Source: Tolypothrix sp. FACHB-123 (lineage in GTDB: Bacteria > Cyanobacteriota > Cyanobacteriia > Cyanobacteriales > Nostocaceae). Taken from it: a stretch of 64,000 bases of DNA. Each line of letters starts with the position of its first letter. The first letter of the stretch is position 1. Below, piece by piece: positions 34,616-42,665 of this stretch. Below the pieces are notes generated by a model, which was not told the origin of the DNA, did not search any database, and was given only the letters and a program-made list of their open reading frames with translations. The translations under genes were made by a program, and so were the position numbers. The stretch is from the NCBI RefSeq assembly GCF_014697075.1, contig NZ_JACJRE010000014.1:80504-144503 (forward strand), read 5' to 3'.

Positions 34616-36391
34616 TTGCTGATACAAGACCGTTATCGTTTAATTCAGTTAATTGGTAAAGGGGGATTCTGCAAAACCTACCTTGCTGTAGATGAGAATC
34701 AATTTCCTCCAGTTCCTTGTGTGGTACAACAATTATCACTGCGATATCAAACATCAGAAGCATTTATATACAAAGCACAACAGTTAAAAATACTAGATCA
34801 GCATCCACAAATTCCGTCTTTAATTGCATACTTTCAAGATGAGCAATCTTGCTATTTAGTACAAGAGTTTATTGCAGGTAGTAATTTAGAAATTCTTTTA
34901 CAAGCAGAAGATGCTTTTAGTGAAAATCAAATTTGGCAACTTTTAACAGATATATTACCAGTTATCAAATTTATTCACGATCGCCAAATTATTCATTGCA
35001 ATATTAAACCAGAAAATATAATTTTCACGGATTCAAAAAAATTTGTCTTAGTTGATTTTGCTGCTACCCAAATTTTTAGCGAAATTAACCAGTGGATGAG
35101 TAAAGACTGTATTGGTAGTCCTGAATATAGCGCACCAGAACAAACAAAGGGAAAGGCTGTTTTTGCTAGCGATTTATACAGCTTAGGTGTTACTTGTATT
35201 CACCTGATGACCCAGATTTCACCATTTGATTTATACGATATAGCTAATGATTGCTGGGTTTGGCAACAGTATCTTAGCACCACGGTAAGCGACCGCCTCA
35301 CCAAAATCCTTACTAAACTGCTGCATAAGGCTAGTCGCGATCGCTTTCAATCTGCTGATGAAGTTATGCTAGCAATGGGAATTGATTCGTGTTCATCTCC
35401 ATCTCTCAGCACTTCCCAACCTCCTCAGCCTCTCTGGAAGTGCATACATACGCTACAGGGAATTGGTAACGTAAATACTGAGATTCATTCCCTAGCTTTC
35501 AGTCCTGATGGCAAAATTCTAGCCAGTGGTGATGAGAAAATTATCAAATTATGGAATTTAAGCACCCAAAAGCTAATAAATACCTTGTCAGGACATTCTC
35601 AAGCTGTAAAATCAGTTAATTTCAGTCCAGATGGCAAAATATTGGCATCAGCTAGCGACGATCGCACAATTAAATTGTGGAATATTCATACATCTCAAGA
35701 AATTTGTACCTTAGTGGGACATTCACACGCCGTCAAATCGGTGGCTTTCAGTCCCAATGGACAAATTCTCGCTAGCGGTAGTTGGGATAAAACCATCAAA
35801 CTCTGGGATGTAAATACTGGTAAAGAAATTTCTACTATTACCGGACATCAATTACAGGTAAATTCAGTCGCATTTAGTCCTCAAGGACAAATTTTAGCCA
35901 GTGCTAGTCTCGATCGCACAGTTCGTTTGTGGGAATTGCTTACAAATGATGTGCTTTTTGCATCTCACGAAATTACGAAAGAATTTAAAAACCGCCCAAA
36001 TTGTACCTTATTAGGAATCCTTTCAGGTCATTCATGGGCGGTTTTAACAGTCGCATTTAGTCCCGATGGAAAAATTTTAGCGACGGGTAGCGACGATAAC
36101 ACAATTAAATTATGGCAGGTAAACACTGGTCAGGTAATTACCACACTGTTAGGCCATTCTTGGTCTGTTTTAGCAGTGGCTTTTACGATTGATGGCACAA
36201 TGTTGATTAGTGCCAGTCGCGATCGCACTGTTAAACTTTGGCAAGTTAGCACAGCAAAAGAAATCGCTACTCTCTCAGGCCATGCAGACTCTGTATCTAC
36301 CGTTGCTGTCAGTCAAGCTGCACAATTAATTGCTAGTGCTAGCAAGGACAAAACCATCAAATTGTGGCAACTTGCACAGCAGGAAAGCTAA
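34616..36391 (+). CDS. Ser/Thr kinase-fold protein with seven WD40 repeats, predicted pseudokinase
   Basis: 591 residues: kinase fold (about 1-260) and seven WD40 repeats (about 280-590, each VxSVAFSPDGxILASxSxDxTIKLW), enough for one closed beta-propeller. The kinase has lost key residues: the VAIK lysine position is Gln38 (CVVQQL for CVVKQF), the HRD motif is HCN (His127-Cys128-Asn129, catalytic Asp to Asn) and DFG is DFA (147-149). The glycine loop is GKGGFCKTY. It probably binds but does not phosphorylate. No ATG is in frame near the start; TTG at 34616 fits the usual start of the family (LIQDRYRLIQLIG). Confidence 0.85.
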   Translation: MLIQDRYRLIQLIGKGGFCKTYLAVDENQFPPVPCVVQQLSLRYQTSEAFIYKAQQLKILDQHPQIPSLIAYFQDEQSCYLVQEFIAGSNLEILLQAEDAFSENQIWQLLTDILPVIKFIHDRQIIHCNIKPENIIFTDSKKFVLVDFAATQIFSEINQWMSKDCIGSPEYSAPEQTKGKAVFASDLYSLGVTCIHLMTQISPFDLYDIANDCWVWQQYLSTTVSDRLTKILTKLLHKASRDRFQSADEVMLAMGIDSCSSPSLSTSQPPQPLWKCIHTLQGIGNVNTEIHSLAFSPDGKILASGDEKIIKLWNLSTQKLINTLSGHSQAVKSVNFSPDGKILASASDDRTIKLWNIHTSQEICTLVGHSHAVKSVAFSPNGQILASGSWDKTIKLWDVNTGKEISTITGHQLQVNSVAFSPQGQILASASLDRTVRLWELLTNDVLFASHEITKEFKNRPNCTLLGILSGHSWAVLTVAFSPDGKILATGSDDNTIKLWQVNTGQVITTLLGHSWSVLAVAFTIDGTMLISASRDRTVKLWQVSTAKEIATLSGHADSVSTVAVSQAAQLIASASKDKTIKLWQLAQQES

Positions 36392-36401
36392 AGGGGAAAT
36401 A

Positions 36402-36701
36402 TCAGGCGCTACCTGTGAAGGCAACTTCCGGAAATTTCAACTGTGCTTCTGCCATTGGGCGGTTTCTACCTTCCTCTTGCCAGTAGTTAATCACTTCTGT
36501 GGCTTTATTGAGTAACTCAACCCGATCTAAATCGCTAATCCAGTGTTTAGACTCTAATTCCTTCTTTAACTCTTCCCAAGCATCATTTCTGGGCCAGAAG
36601 AAGTATTTGGTTAAAGGACTAGTGCCTTTACCAACAACTTGATCGACTGCAAGAGCAACGTTCTCATCCAACCAAAGAATTTTCAAAATAAACTTGGTCA
36701 A
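36402..36701 (-). CDS. Plastid-specific ribosomal protein PSRP-3/Ycf65 family
   Basis: 99 residues that match the Ycf65/PSRP-3 family of cyanobacteria and plastids almost end to end: [56 protein letters not shown] and KFPEVAF. The protein binds the 30S subunit. The start is TTG at 36701, supported by a GGAGGT ribosome-binding site five bases upstream; no ATG is available. It converges with the WD40 pseudokinase, ten bases apart. Confidence 0.9.
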   Translation of the reverse strand: MTKFILKILWLDENVALAVDQVVGKGTSPLTKYFFWPRNDAWEELKKELESKHWISDLDRVELLNKATEVINYWQEEGRNRPMAEAQLKFPEVAFTGSA

Positions 36702-36790
36702 TCAAACCTCCGGAAATATCCAAGCATTACTTACTAACTTCGCGATCGCTTATTTTAACGCAATACCATGCCAGATGGGTAAATAGTTAT

Positions 36791-36815
36791 TGGGCATGGG
36801 GCATAAGGCATGGGA
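36791..36815. repeat. STRR heptamers, GGGCAT type
   Basis: Tandem GGGCATG/GGCATAA-type units upstream of a gene relic; the inverse motif recurs at 36968-37000. Confidence 0.6.
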
Positions 36816-36838
36816 ATTACAAATATTATTTTAGTTAT

Positions 36839-36967
36839 GTGAGACGGCTTGATTTTGAAGATTTAGAAATTTATCGGCTGGTAAAGAAGTGGGCGAATGG
36901 AGTTTGGCGAATTATCAAGCAATGGGATAATTTCTCTAAAAGACACATGGGCAAGCAATTGATTTCC
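36839..36967 (+). pseudogene. Truncated four-helix-bundle (S23-like) protein relic
   Basis: From GTG 36839 the frame reads MRRLDFEDLEIYRLVKKWAN then VWRIIKQWDNFSKRHMGKQLI, matching the first 40 or so residues of the four-helix-bundle family named after proteins encoded in 23S rRNA intervening sequences (full length about 120). After KQLI the frame runs into CCCAATGCC/CTATGCC heptamer repeats and the rest of the gene is absent. Heptamers of the opposite sense lie just upstream. This looks like a broken remnant, not a working gene. Confidence 0.65.
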
Positions 36968-37000
36968 AATGCCCAATGCCCTATGCCCTATGCCCCAAAT
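36968..37000. repeat. STRR heptamers, ATGCCC type
   Basis: About four tandem units (CAATGCC, CTATGCC, CTATGCC and variants) directly before the HAD hydrolase start; inverse orientation of the array at 36791-36815. Confidence 0.7.
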
Positions 37001-37001
37001 T

Positions 37002-37796
37002 ATGACAAACCCAAATTCACCAAAAGCGATCGCAGTGTTTGATATTGATGGCGTGATTCGTGATGTTAGCGGTTCCTATCGGCGAGCGATCGCAGATACT
37101 GTTGAATATTTTACCAATCAAGCTTATCGTCCGACACCAATTGATATTGACCAGTTAAAATCCGAAGGGGTTTGGAATAACGACTGGGAAGCATCTCAAG
37201 AATTAACTTATCGTTATTTTGAATCTCAAGGACAATCTCGCGCTCAAATACAACTTGACTACAATTCTATTGTGGTTTTCTTTCAATCTCGTTACCGAGG
37301 TACAGATCCCAATAATTTTACTGGTTATATTTGTGACGAACCTTTATTATTGCAACCAAGCTACTTAGAACAACTAACACAAGCTAATATTGCTTGGGGA
37401 TTTTTTAGCGGTGCTACTCGTGGTTCTGCTAATTATATTTTAGAAAAACGCCTCGGTTTAAACTCTCCAGTGTTGATTGCGATGGAAGATGCGCCAGGTA
37501 AACCAGACCCTACAGGACTATTTGCGACTGTGGAAATATTAGAAAATGGCTCAGAAAACCTACCACCTGTATTTTATGTAGGGGATACTGTAGCTGACAT
37601 GTATACAGTCGCCAAAGCAAGGGGTTTGCATCCACAGAGGAATTGGATTGGTATCGGCGTTTTACCACCTCATGTCCAAGAAACCCCAGCGCGTCGAGAT
37701 GCTTATGTAGAAACATTACTTAAAGCTGGTGCGGCGGTAGTTTTCAGTAATGTACAAGAATTAATCCCAGAACAAATTGATGAGTTATTAAGCTAG
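37002..37796 (+). CDS. HAD-superfamily hydrolase, TIGR01548-like
   Basis: 264 residues from ATG 37002; an in-frame ATG 33 bases earlier lies inside the heptamer repeat and is not used. HAD motifs: I, VFDIDGVIRDVSGSY (nucleophile and acid Asp); II, FFSGATRGSA; III/IV, GKPDPTG then FYVGDTVADMYTVAKARG. This fits the cyanobacterial/archaeal subfamily IA group of TIGR01548. A phosphatase on a small metabolite is expected; the substrate is unknown. Confidence 0.82.
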   Translation: MTNPNSPKAIAVFDIDGVIRDVSGSYRRAIADTVEYFTNQAYRPTPIDIDQLKSEGVWNNDWEASQELTYRYFESQGQSRAQIQLDYNSIVVFFQSRYRGTDPNNFTGYICDEPLLLQPSYLEQLTQANIAWGFFSGATRGSANYILEKRLGLNSPVLIAMEDAPGKPDPTGLFATVEILENGSENLPPVFYVGDTVADMYTVAKARGLHPQRNWIGIGVLPPHVQETPARRDAYVETLLKAGAAVVFSNVQELIPEQIDELLS

Positions 37797-38099
37797 CTTG
37801 AAAATAGCGTTGACTGTTGACTGTTGACTGTTGACTGGGAAAAGAAATTTTTATGTTTGGTTGTGAGATTTTCTCGTGATTGACTAACTTGAAAATCATG
37901 GCTAGAGAACTATTTTTTTGCCTGTGTGATGAATGGCACAAATTATCGAAAAGAAGGTGAAAGATTGGTAAGGGCACAATATTGTTGTGCCCTTAGAATA
38001 ATATATGTGTCGCGAACATTATTTGAATTGATATGAGATTCATAGTGAGGATTTTAGTCCTCAAAATTAGTGAGAGGAGCGTTGTGTACACAGAAAAAA
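37797..38099. repeat. Intergenic region: STRR heptamers and a perfect hairpin
   Basis: Heptamers GTTGACT (about 37808-37838, four units), then an AT-rich stretch, then the perfect 11-base hairpin TAAGGGCACAA-TATTG-TTGTGCCCTTA (37969-37995), which could terminate the HAD gene or be a dispersed repeat. No coding evidence was found. Confidence 0.6.
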
Positions 38100-38732
38100 T
38101 TAAATCAAATTAATTGCATTGCCAAAAAATACAATACCGATGGCACAAAAAGCTAAACCAGCAAAGGTAATTTTATTGGGCAAGATTGAGTAAATTTCTC
38201 TAGCACTCATCAGCACGGTACATTGAGTTAAGGCAAAAGCCATTACATAAATTACCAAGGGTATGATTCCTGTATCTACTACAGATTCCACCCCAGCATA
38301 GCCGTGTAAAAAACCTGCGATCGCTCCTAGCACTGCCAGTAAGATTGAGTTTGGTTTATTTACTATCATCAGCATGGCACTAAAAGCAATTGTGGAAATA
38401 GCAATGCCAATTTCTGCACCGCCTAAATTGAGATGAAATAAATGAATCACCATGCCAAAAGCTGCGGCTGCGCCAAAAGATGCGGGAATCAATGCGCCAC
38501 GCACCATCCCTGCTGAAAGTAAGCCAATAGCTATAAGACTAACCAAACGATTTAAGTTAATGGCTGGATCTGCTATTCCCCAAAGCAAACCTTCCCAGGA
38601 ATTAGAAATAGCAGGATGTCCGTGAAATCCGCTTAAGGAAGCCAATAAGCTAATGGTAGCCAGAGAAGCGATCGCCACAGTATGACGATGTTTTATATCG
38701 TTTCCTGATGTTGATAAGTCAATTGTTAGCAT
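38100..38732 (-). CDS. HupE/UreJ-like membrane protein with altered metal motif
   Basis: 210 residues, about six membrane segments. Pattern and the conserved GFLHGYAGVESVV and ALTQCTV segments fit HupE/UreJ proteins, nickel or cobalt permeases often near hydrogenase or urease genes. The usual N-terminal metal motif (HP...GLxHPxxGxDH) reads GHPAISNSWEGLLWGIADPAINLNR here: the second His and the Asp-His pair are gone. No hydrogenase or urease gene is near. It may carry another substrate or be a non-transporting relative. Confidence 0.7.
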   Translation of the reverse strand: MLTIDLSTSGNDIKHRHTVAIASLATISLLASLSGFHGHPAISNSWEGLLWGIADPAINLNRLVSLIAIGLLSAGMVRGALIPASFGAAAAFGMVIHLFHLNLGGAEIGIAISTIAFSAMLMIVNKPNSILLAVLGAIAGFLHGYAGVESVVDTGIIPLVIYVMAFALTQCTVLMSAREIYSILPNKITFAGLAFCAIGIVFFGNAINLI

Positions 38733-38981
38733 CGAGTTTATAGCAAATAAGTTTTTTTTGATAACTTATGCTACCCAACTAACTCAAAAAACTAACATAA
38801 TCTTGACTATCAATAATAGAAAATACGTAAACTTACATAAGTAAGTCGGTGTGAAAAATTCAAAATATATTAAGCAATGTAAAAATTTGTCAGTTCATTT
38901 CGTAGTGAGGACTTTATTTCTGACTAAAAATCTTTCATTATTTCGGCGATTCTACTTAACATTGCTGCGATTACACAAGTT

Positions 38982-40280
38982 TTAACTGATAGTCGAGCTA
39001 GAGGGAGGTATTTTATCTGTTGATTTAATTTTTAATAATTCCGCAGATTTCATCCTCATAGGAATTTGAATTCTAATTTCTAAACCCTGAGGTAATACTG
39101 CAATACTATCTAACTGACCGCCATGTTGAGCGATAATTTGATCGCTAATAGACATACCTATATTTTTACCGCTAAATTTCTTAGTAAACAAAGATTCAAA
39201 TATTTTTTCTGATGCTTCTTCTGGAATTTCATAACCATTATCAATAATCCGAATTAAAACTTGATTACTGTCTTCTAAAACCTCAGTATGAATCTGAAGT
39301 AAAGGCTGATTAACAGCACTTTTCAAACGTGTAATAGCATTATTAATAATAATCATAAATACTTGATTCAGTTGTCCGGGATAACATTCTACTTTAGGTA
39401 AACGACCATAATCTTTAATAACTTCAATATCTGCACGCTCTGCTTTACCTTTAAAGCGGTTTTGTAAAATTAAAAGCGTACTATCAATACCTTCATGAAT
39501 ATCAACTTCTTTAATATTGGCTTCATCTAGCCGTGAAAAATTTCGTAAACCTAAAATTAGCTTACGAATTCGCTCGGCTCCCATGTGGATGGAAGATAAA
39601 ATTTTAGGTAAGTCTTCTTGAATAAAATCAAGATCGATTTTTTCAGAAAAAGCTTGAATTTCTCCTGGGGGATGGGGATAATTAGTTTGATAATGCGAAA
39701 CTAAATCTAGCAAGTTATCGGCATATTCTTTAGCTACTGTAGTGTTACCATAAATAAAATTAATTGGGTTGTTAATTTCATAGACAATACCCCCAACTAA
39801 TTGTCCTAAAGAAGATATTTTTTCTGTGTAAATTAGTTGAGCTTGAGTATTTGCTAGTTCTTGCAATGCAAGTTTCAGTTCGCTGTTAGCTTTTTCTAGT
39901 TGTGCTGGACTTGGTAAAGCCAGTGCTTGGGGAATTATTGGTAATAATACAAGGGCTGTATAAACAGAAATAAAAGCTGTAATTGCTTTAATTAAACCAG
40001 ATAACCAGTAAGTAGGATGCCAAGGCGTCCATATTTCCATTAAGTGTGTTGTACCACAGGAAATAATAAAAGCTCCAAATAATAACATTATTGATTTAAA
40101 AGGCAAATCTTCGCGTTTGCGTACAAAATAAATCAGCGCAATGGGGATAGAAAAATAGGCTAAAGCGATTAAAGCATCTGAGAGGATATGTAGCGATACT
40201 AACTCTGGTTTCCAAAGGTAGCAGTGTCCGTGGGGAATAAACGCACCATCAACAAAGAAATCATGTAAAAAGTTCCACAT
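38982..40280 (-). CDS. Ethylene-receptor-like sensor kinase lacking the phosphoacceptor His
   Basis: 432 residues. Residues about 25-110 form the three-helix ethylene-binding domain of plant ETR1 (DALIALAYFSIPIALIYFVR; then ISCGTTHLMEIWT), with the copper ligands Cys75 and His79 kept. A coiled linker (125-155) leads to a histidine kinase module, but the H-box reads GGIVYEINNP (Tyr167 for His; TAT for CAT). The ATP lid is also altered (DNGYEIP for DNGxGIP; GKNIGMSIS for GTGLGLSI). It should sense ethylene or a similar ligand but probably cannot autophosphorylate. No response regulator gene is adjacent. Confidence 0.85.
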   Translation of the reverse strand: MWNFLHDFFVDGAFIPHGHCYLWKPELVSLHILSDALIALAYFSIPIALIYFVRKREDLPFKSIMLLFGAFIISCGTTHLMEIWTPWHPTYWLSGLIKAITAFISVYTALVLLPIIPQALALPSPAQLEKANSELKLALQELANTQAQLIYTEKISSLGQLVGGIVYEINNPINFIYGNTTVAKEYADNLLDLVSHYQTNYPHPPGEIQAFSEKIDLDFIQEDLPKILSSIHMGAERIRKLILGLRNFSRLDEANIKEVDIHEGIDSTLLILQNRFKGKAERADIEVIKDYGRLPKVECYPGQLNQVFMIIINNAITRLKSAVNQPLLQIHTEVLEDSNQVLIRIIDNGYEIPEEASEKIFESLFTKKFSGKNIGMSISDQIIAQHGGQLDSIAVLPQGLEIRIQIPMRMKSAELLKIKSTDKIPPSSSTIS

Positions 40281-40365
40281 AAATATCTACTAAGTATAAT
40301 TTATCAATTTATTTGCTTGACAAATTATACTCGTAGTACAAAAAATTGTCTCTACTGCTTAAACC

Positions 40366-42117
40366 CTAACGGAGTAACTCTTCGATTTGATGTTGACTCC
40401 ACAAATCTCTGTACAAACCACGTTGCTGAACGAGTTCTAGATGGTTTCCAGTCTGCACAATTTTACCTTTCTCCATGACAAAAATGCGGTCAGCAGCGGC
40501 AGCAGCAGAGAGTTGGTGGGTGATAAAAACAACTGTTTTTTTATCAGTACCAGTAGATAAATTTTTGAGAATTTGTGTAGCTGTTTGGTTATCTACACTA
40601 GAGAGAGCATCATCCAAAATTAACACAGGAGCATCCACCAACATTCCTCTAGCCAAAGCAGTACGCTGACGTTGTCCACCAGAAAGAGTAATTCCACGTT
40701 CGCCAACTATAGTTTCATATTGGTGCGTAAAATTGCTAATTTCCGCGTGAATTTGAGCCTGCTGGGCTACCATCTCTATATCCTGCTGTTCCCTAATGGG
40801 ATCGCCGTAGCGGATATTATTTTTGATGGTGGTGCTGAAGAGAAAGCTATCTTGAGGAACATAAGCGATCGCACCGCGTAAATCTGCTAAAGCTATTTTT
40901 GTAATATCTATATCATCTAAAAATAGCTGTCCCGCTCCAATTTCTAATAACCGCGGTAGCGCATTAGCTAAAGTCGATTTTCCCGAACCAATAGCGCCGA
41001 CAATGGCTACAGTTTCCCCAGGATTAATGGTAAAGTTGACACGATCTAAAGCTGTGTTCGCAGCAGCAGGGTAAGTGTAACTGAAATTTTTCGCTGTTAG
41101 CTTGCCTTTAACTTCACTTTTGGGTAAATGAATGACATCACTAGTGTCTTGAATTTTTGGTTCAACTGAGAGAATTGACTCTAAGCGATCGATACTTACC
41201 TCACCTCGTTGGTAAGCAGTGATGGTAAAGCCTAACAAAGCTGTGGGAAAAACCAGACGTTCTACATAAATCAGCAGTGCTAAGAAATCTCCAACCGCCA
41301 GAGTTCCCGCAGAAATTCTGGTTGCACCTAGCCAGATAATTATCAGAGAGCTGATATTAGCTAAACCACCAATTAAGGGAAATAATGTATTGCGGCTTTT
41401 TGCTAATTCCAAATTAGCAGTTAATAGCTCTTGATTTTTGAGAGCGAAGGCGCGACGCTCGTTTTCTTCTTGGGCGTAAATTTTAATTAAAGCAATACCG
41501 CTAATATCTTCTTGGATGAGTTCGCTAATCTCAGAAAGTTGCTCTTGAACTACTGTTTGTTGTTTGCGCAGGCGATCGCTAAATAGATGCACCAACAAAA
41601 ACATCAAGGGATATACTGCCAGAGAAGCTAGAGTCAAATCGACACTAATTGTTAACATCACTGGCAGTGTTAACGTATAGGCAAAGAATGTATTGGCTAA
41701 ACTCAGAACAGCAAAACCCAATAACCGTTTGATATTTTCAACATCGCTAGTAGCTCTACTAATTAGATCGCCAATGGTATGAGTAGCAAAGTAAGCAGGC
41801 TCTAGCTTGAGTAAATGTGCAAAAATTCTTTGTTTTAAGTCAAATTCTACCTCTCGTCCCACACCGAATAGCCAAATCCGCGAGGCCATCCGGATCAGCC
41901 ACATGGCTGAACTGAGCAAGACAATAATGACTACATAATTTAAGACTTCATTCCAGCTAAAGGTTGTTGAAAGTTTGTCAACACAAGCGCGAATCAGCCA
42001 AGGAATATAAACACCTAATCCATTGACAGTTAACAAAGCCAGAATACCCAATACAGCTTCCCGCCAGTGGGGACGCAGGTAAGTACCCAGTTTAGCCAGT
42101 CGTCGAGATTGTACCAT
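40366..42117 (-). CDS. ABC exporter, fused permease and ATPase (MdlB/MsbA-like)
   Basis: 583 residues: six-helix exporter domain (about 15-310) and nucleotide-binding domain (about 345-583) with Walker A GAIGSGKST, signature LSGGQRQRTALAR, Walker B VLILDDALSSVD and H-loop THQLS. The residue after Walker B is Asp where catalytic Glu is usual, a change often seen in the weaker half of heterodimeric exporters. Works in the inner membrane to export lipids, peptides or drugs; substrate unknown. No second half-transporter is adjacent. Upstream lies the IS605-type relic. Confidence 0.9.
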   Translation of the reverse strand: MVQSRRLAKLGTYLRPHWREAVLGILALLTVNGLGVYIPWLIRACVDKLSTTFSWNEVLNYVVIIVLLSSAMWLIRMASRIWLFGVGREVEFDLKQRIFAHLLKLEPAYFATHTIGDLISRATSDVENIKRLLGFAVLSLANTFFAYTLTLPVMLTISVDLTLASLAVYPLMFLLVHLFSDRLRKQQTVVQEQLSEISELIQEDISGIALIKIYAQEENERRAFALKNQELLTANLELAKSRNTLFPLIGGLANISSLIIIWLGATRISAGTLAVGDFLALLIYVERLVFPTALLGFTITAYQRGEVSIDRLESILSVEPKIQDTSDVIHLPKSEVKGKLTAKNFSYTYPAAANTALDRVNFTINPGETVAIVGAIGSGKSTLANALPRLLEIGAGQLFLDDIDITKIALADLRGAIAYVPQDSFLFSTTIKNNIRYGDPIREQQDIEMVAQQAQIHAEISNFTHQYETIVGERGITLSGGQRQRTALARGMLVDAPVLILDDALSSVDNQTATQILKNLSTGTDKKTVVFITHQLSAAAAADRIFVMEKGKIVQTGNHLELVQQRGLYRDLWSQHQIEELLR

Positions 42118-42220
42118 TCAAAAAAAGCAGGGGAGCAGAGAAAAGGGGACGCAAGGAATTGGCAAATGACAATTAACCCTTGCAAGTAAATTTACCGAAC
42201 CTCCTTTTATTCTGGCAGAA

Positions 42221-42590
42221 TTGACATCCTCAGCGACCAAAAGGCGCGGTGATTCCTAAATCTCACGATTTAGGTTTCTGTTTCATAGCAACTGCCTCCA
42301 CCCACAAGGAGTTTTGGTCTTATGTTCGCTCCACAGACTATCCCCGCAAGCCCTGCGGTTCTCATGTATCGAAATCTCAAACAGAAATTTCTGGTATATT
42401 TTGATTCCAGGGTTGGACTGTCCATTACCCCATCCTCTTTTCCCGGTCTACCGATTTTTCTTCCCCGTTGCGAAGTATCGCCAACTTTGGTGTTAGGGTT
42501 TATGTCTCCATCGTCGCGGGTGGGTCATTGACCATCTCTATTTTACCATGATCTATGTAAAGCCGTCCTTGAAAGACGGGGTTTCTACCC
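42221..42590 (-). mobile_element. IS200/IS605-family relic, internally deleted
   Basis: Left end (minus-strand sense) GGGTAGAAACCCCGTC with hairpin CCGTC...GACGG (42563-42579); right end with hairpin CCTAAAT...ATTTAGG (42255-42274) and terminal GAGGATGTCAA. These are typical IS605-type subterminal hairpins without terminal inverted repeats. Only the last 30 or so TnpB codons remain. The element is about 370 bases, so it is non-autonomous; the right part probably still includes the omega-RNA-like segment of TnpB elements. It lies between a membrane protein gene and an ABC exporter gene. Confidence 0.75.
42270..42365 (-). pseudogene. TnpB C-terminal remnant
   Basis: A 31-codon frame ends RTAGLAGIVCGANIRPKLL then VGGGSCYETET, the usual tail of IS891/IS605 TnpB proteins (with the last CG of the zinc finger region). 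Everything upstream, including the RuvC-like active site, is missing. Confidence 0.7.
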
Positions 42591-42612
42591 ATTTTTCTGA
42601 TGATCGGGGAAA

Positions 42613-42645
42613 AAGGCCAGCCACCAAGACATAGTGCTTGGCCTT
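42613..42645 (-). terminator. Terminator of the membrane protein gene
   Basis: Arms AAGGCCA / TGGCCTT around an inner CCAAG/CTTGG pairing, followed on the minus strand by TTTTT, about 20 bases after the stop codon at 42666. Confidence 0.7.
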
Positions 42646-42665
42646 GTAATTTTTATTTTGAGACT

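Noticed and set aside
37744-37977. 77-residue minus-strand frame after the HAD gene
   Set aside because: It covers the HAD 3' end and a heptamer repeat array, with no family match or ribosome-binding site.
37969-37995. Riboswitch or small RNA
   Set aside because: A single perfect stem without further conserved structure; a terminator or dispersed repeat is simpler.
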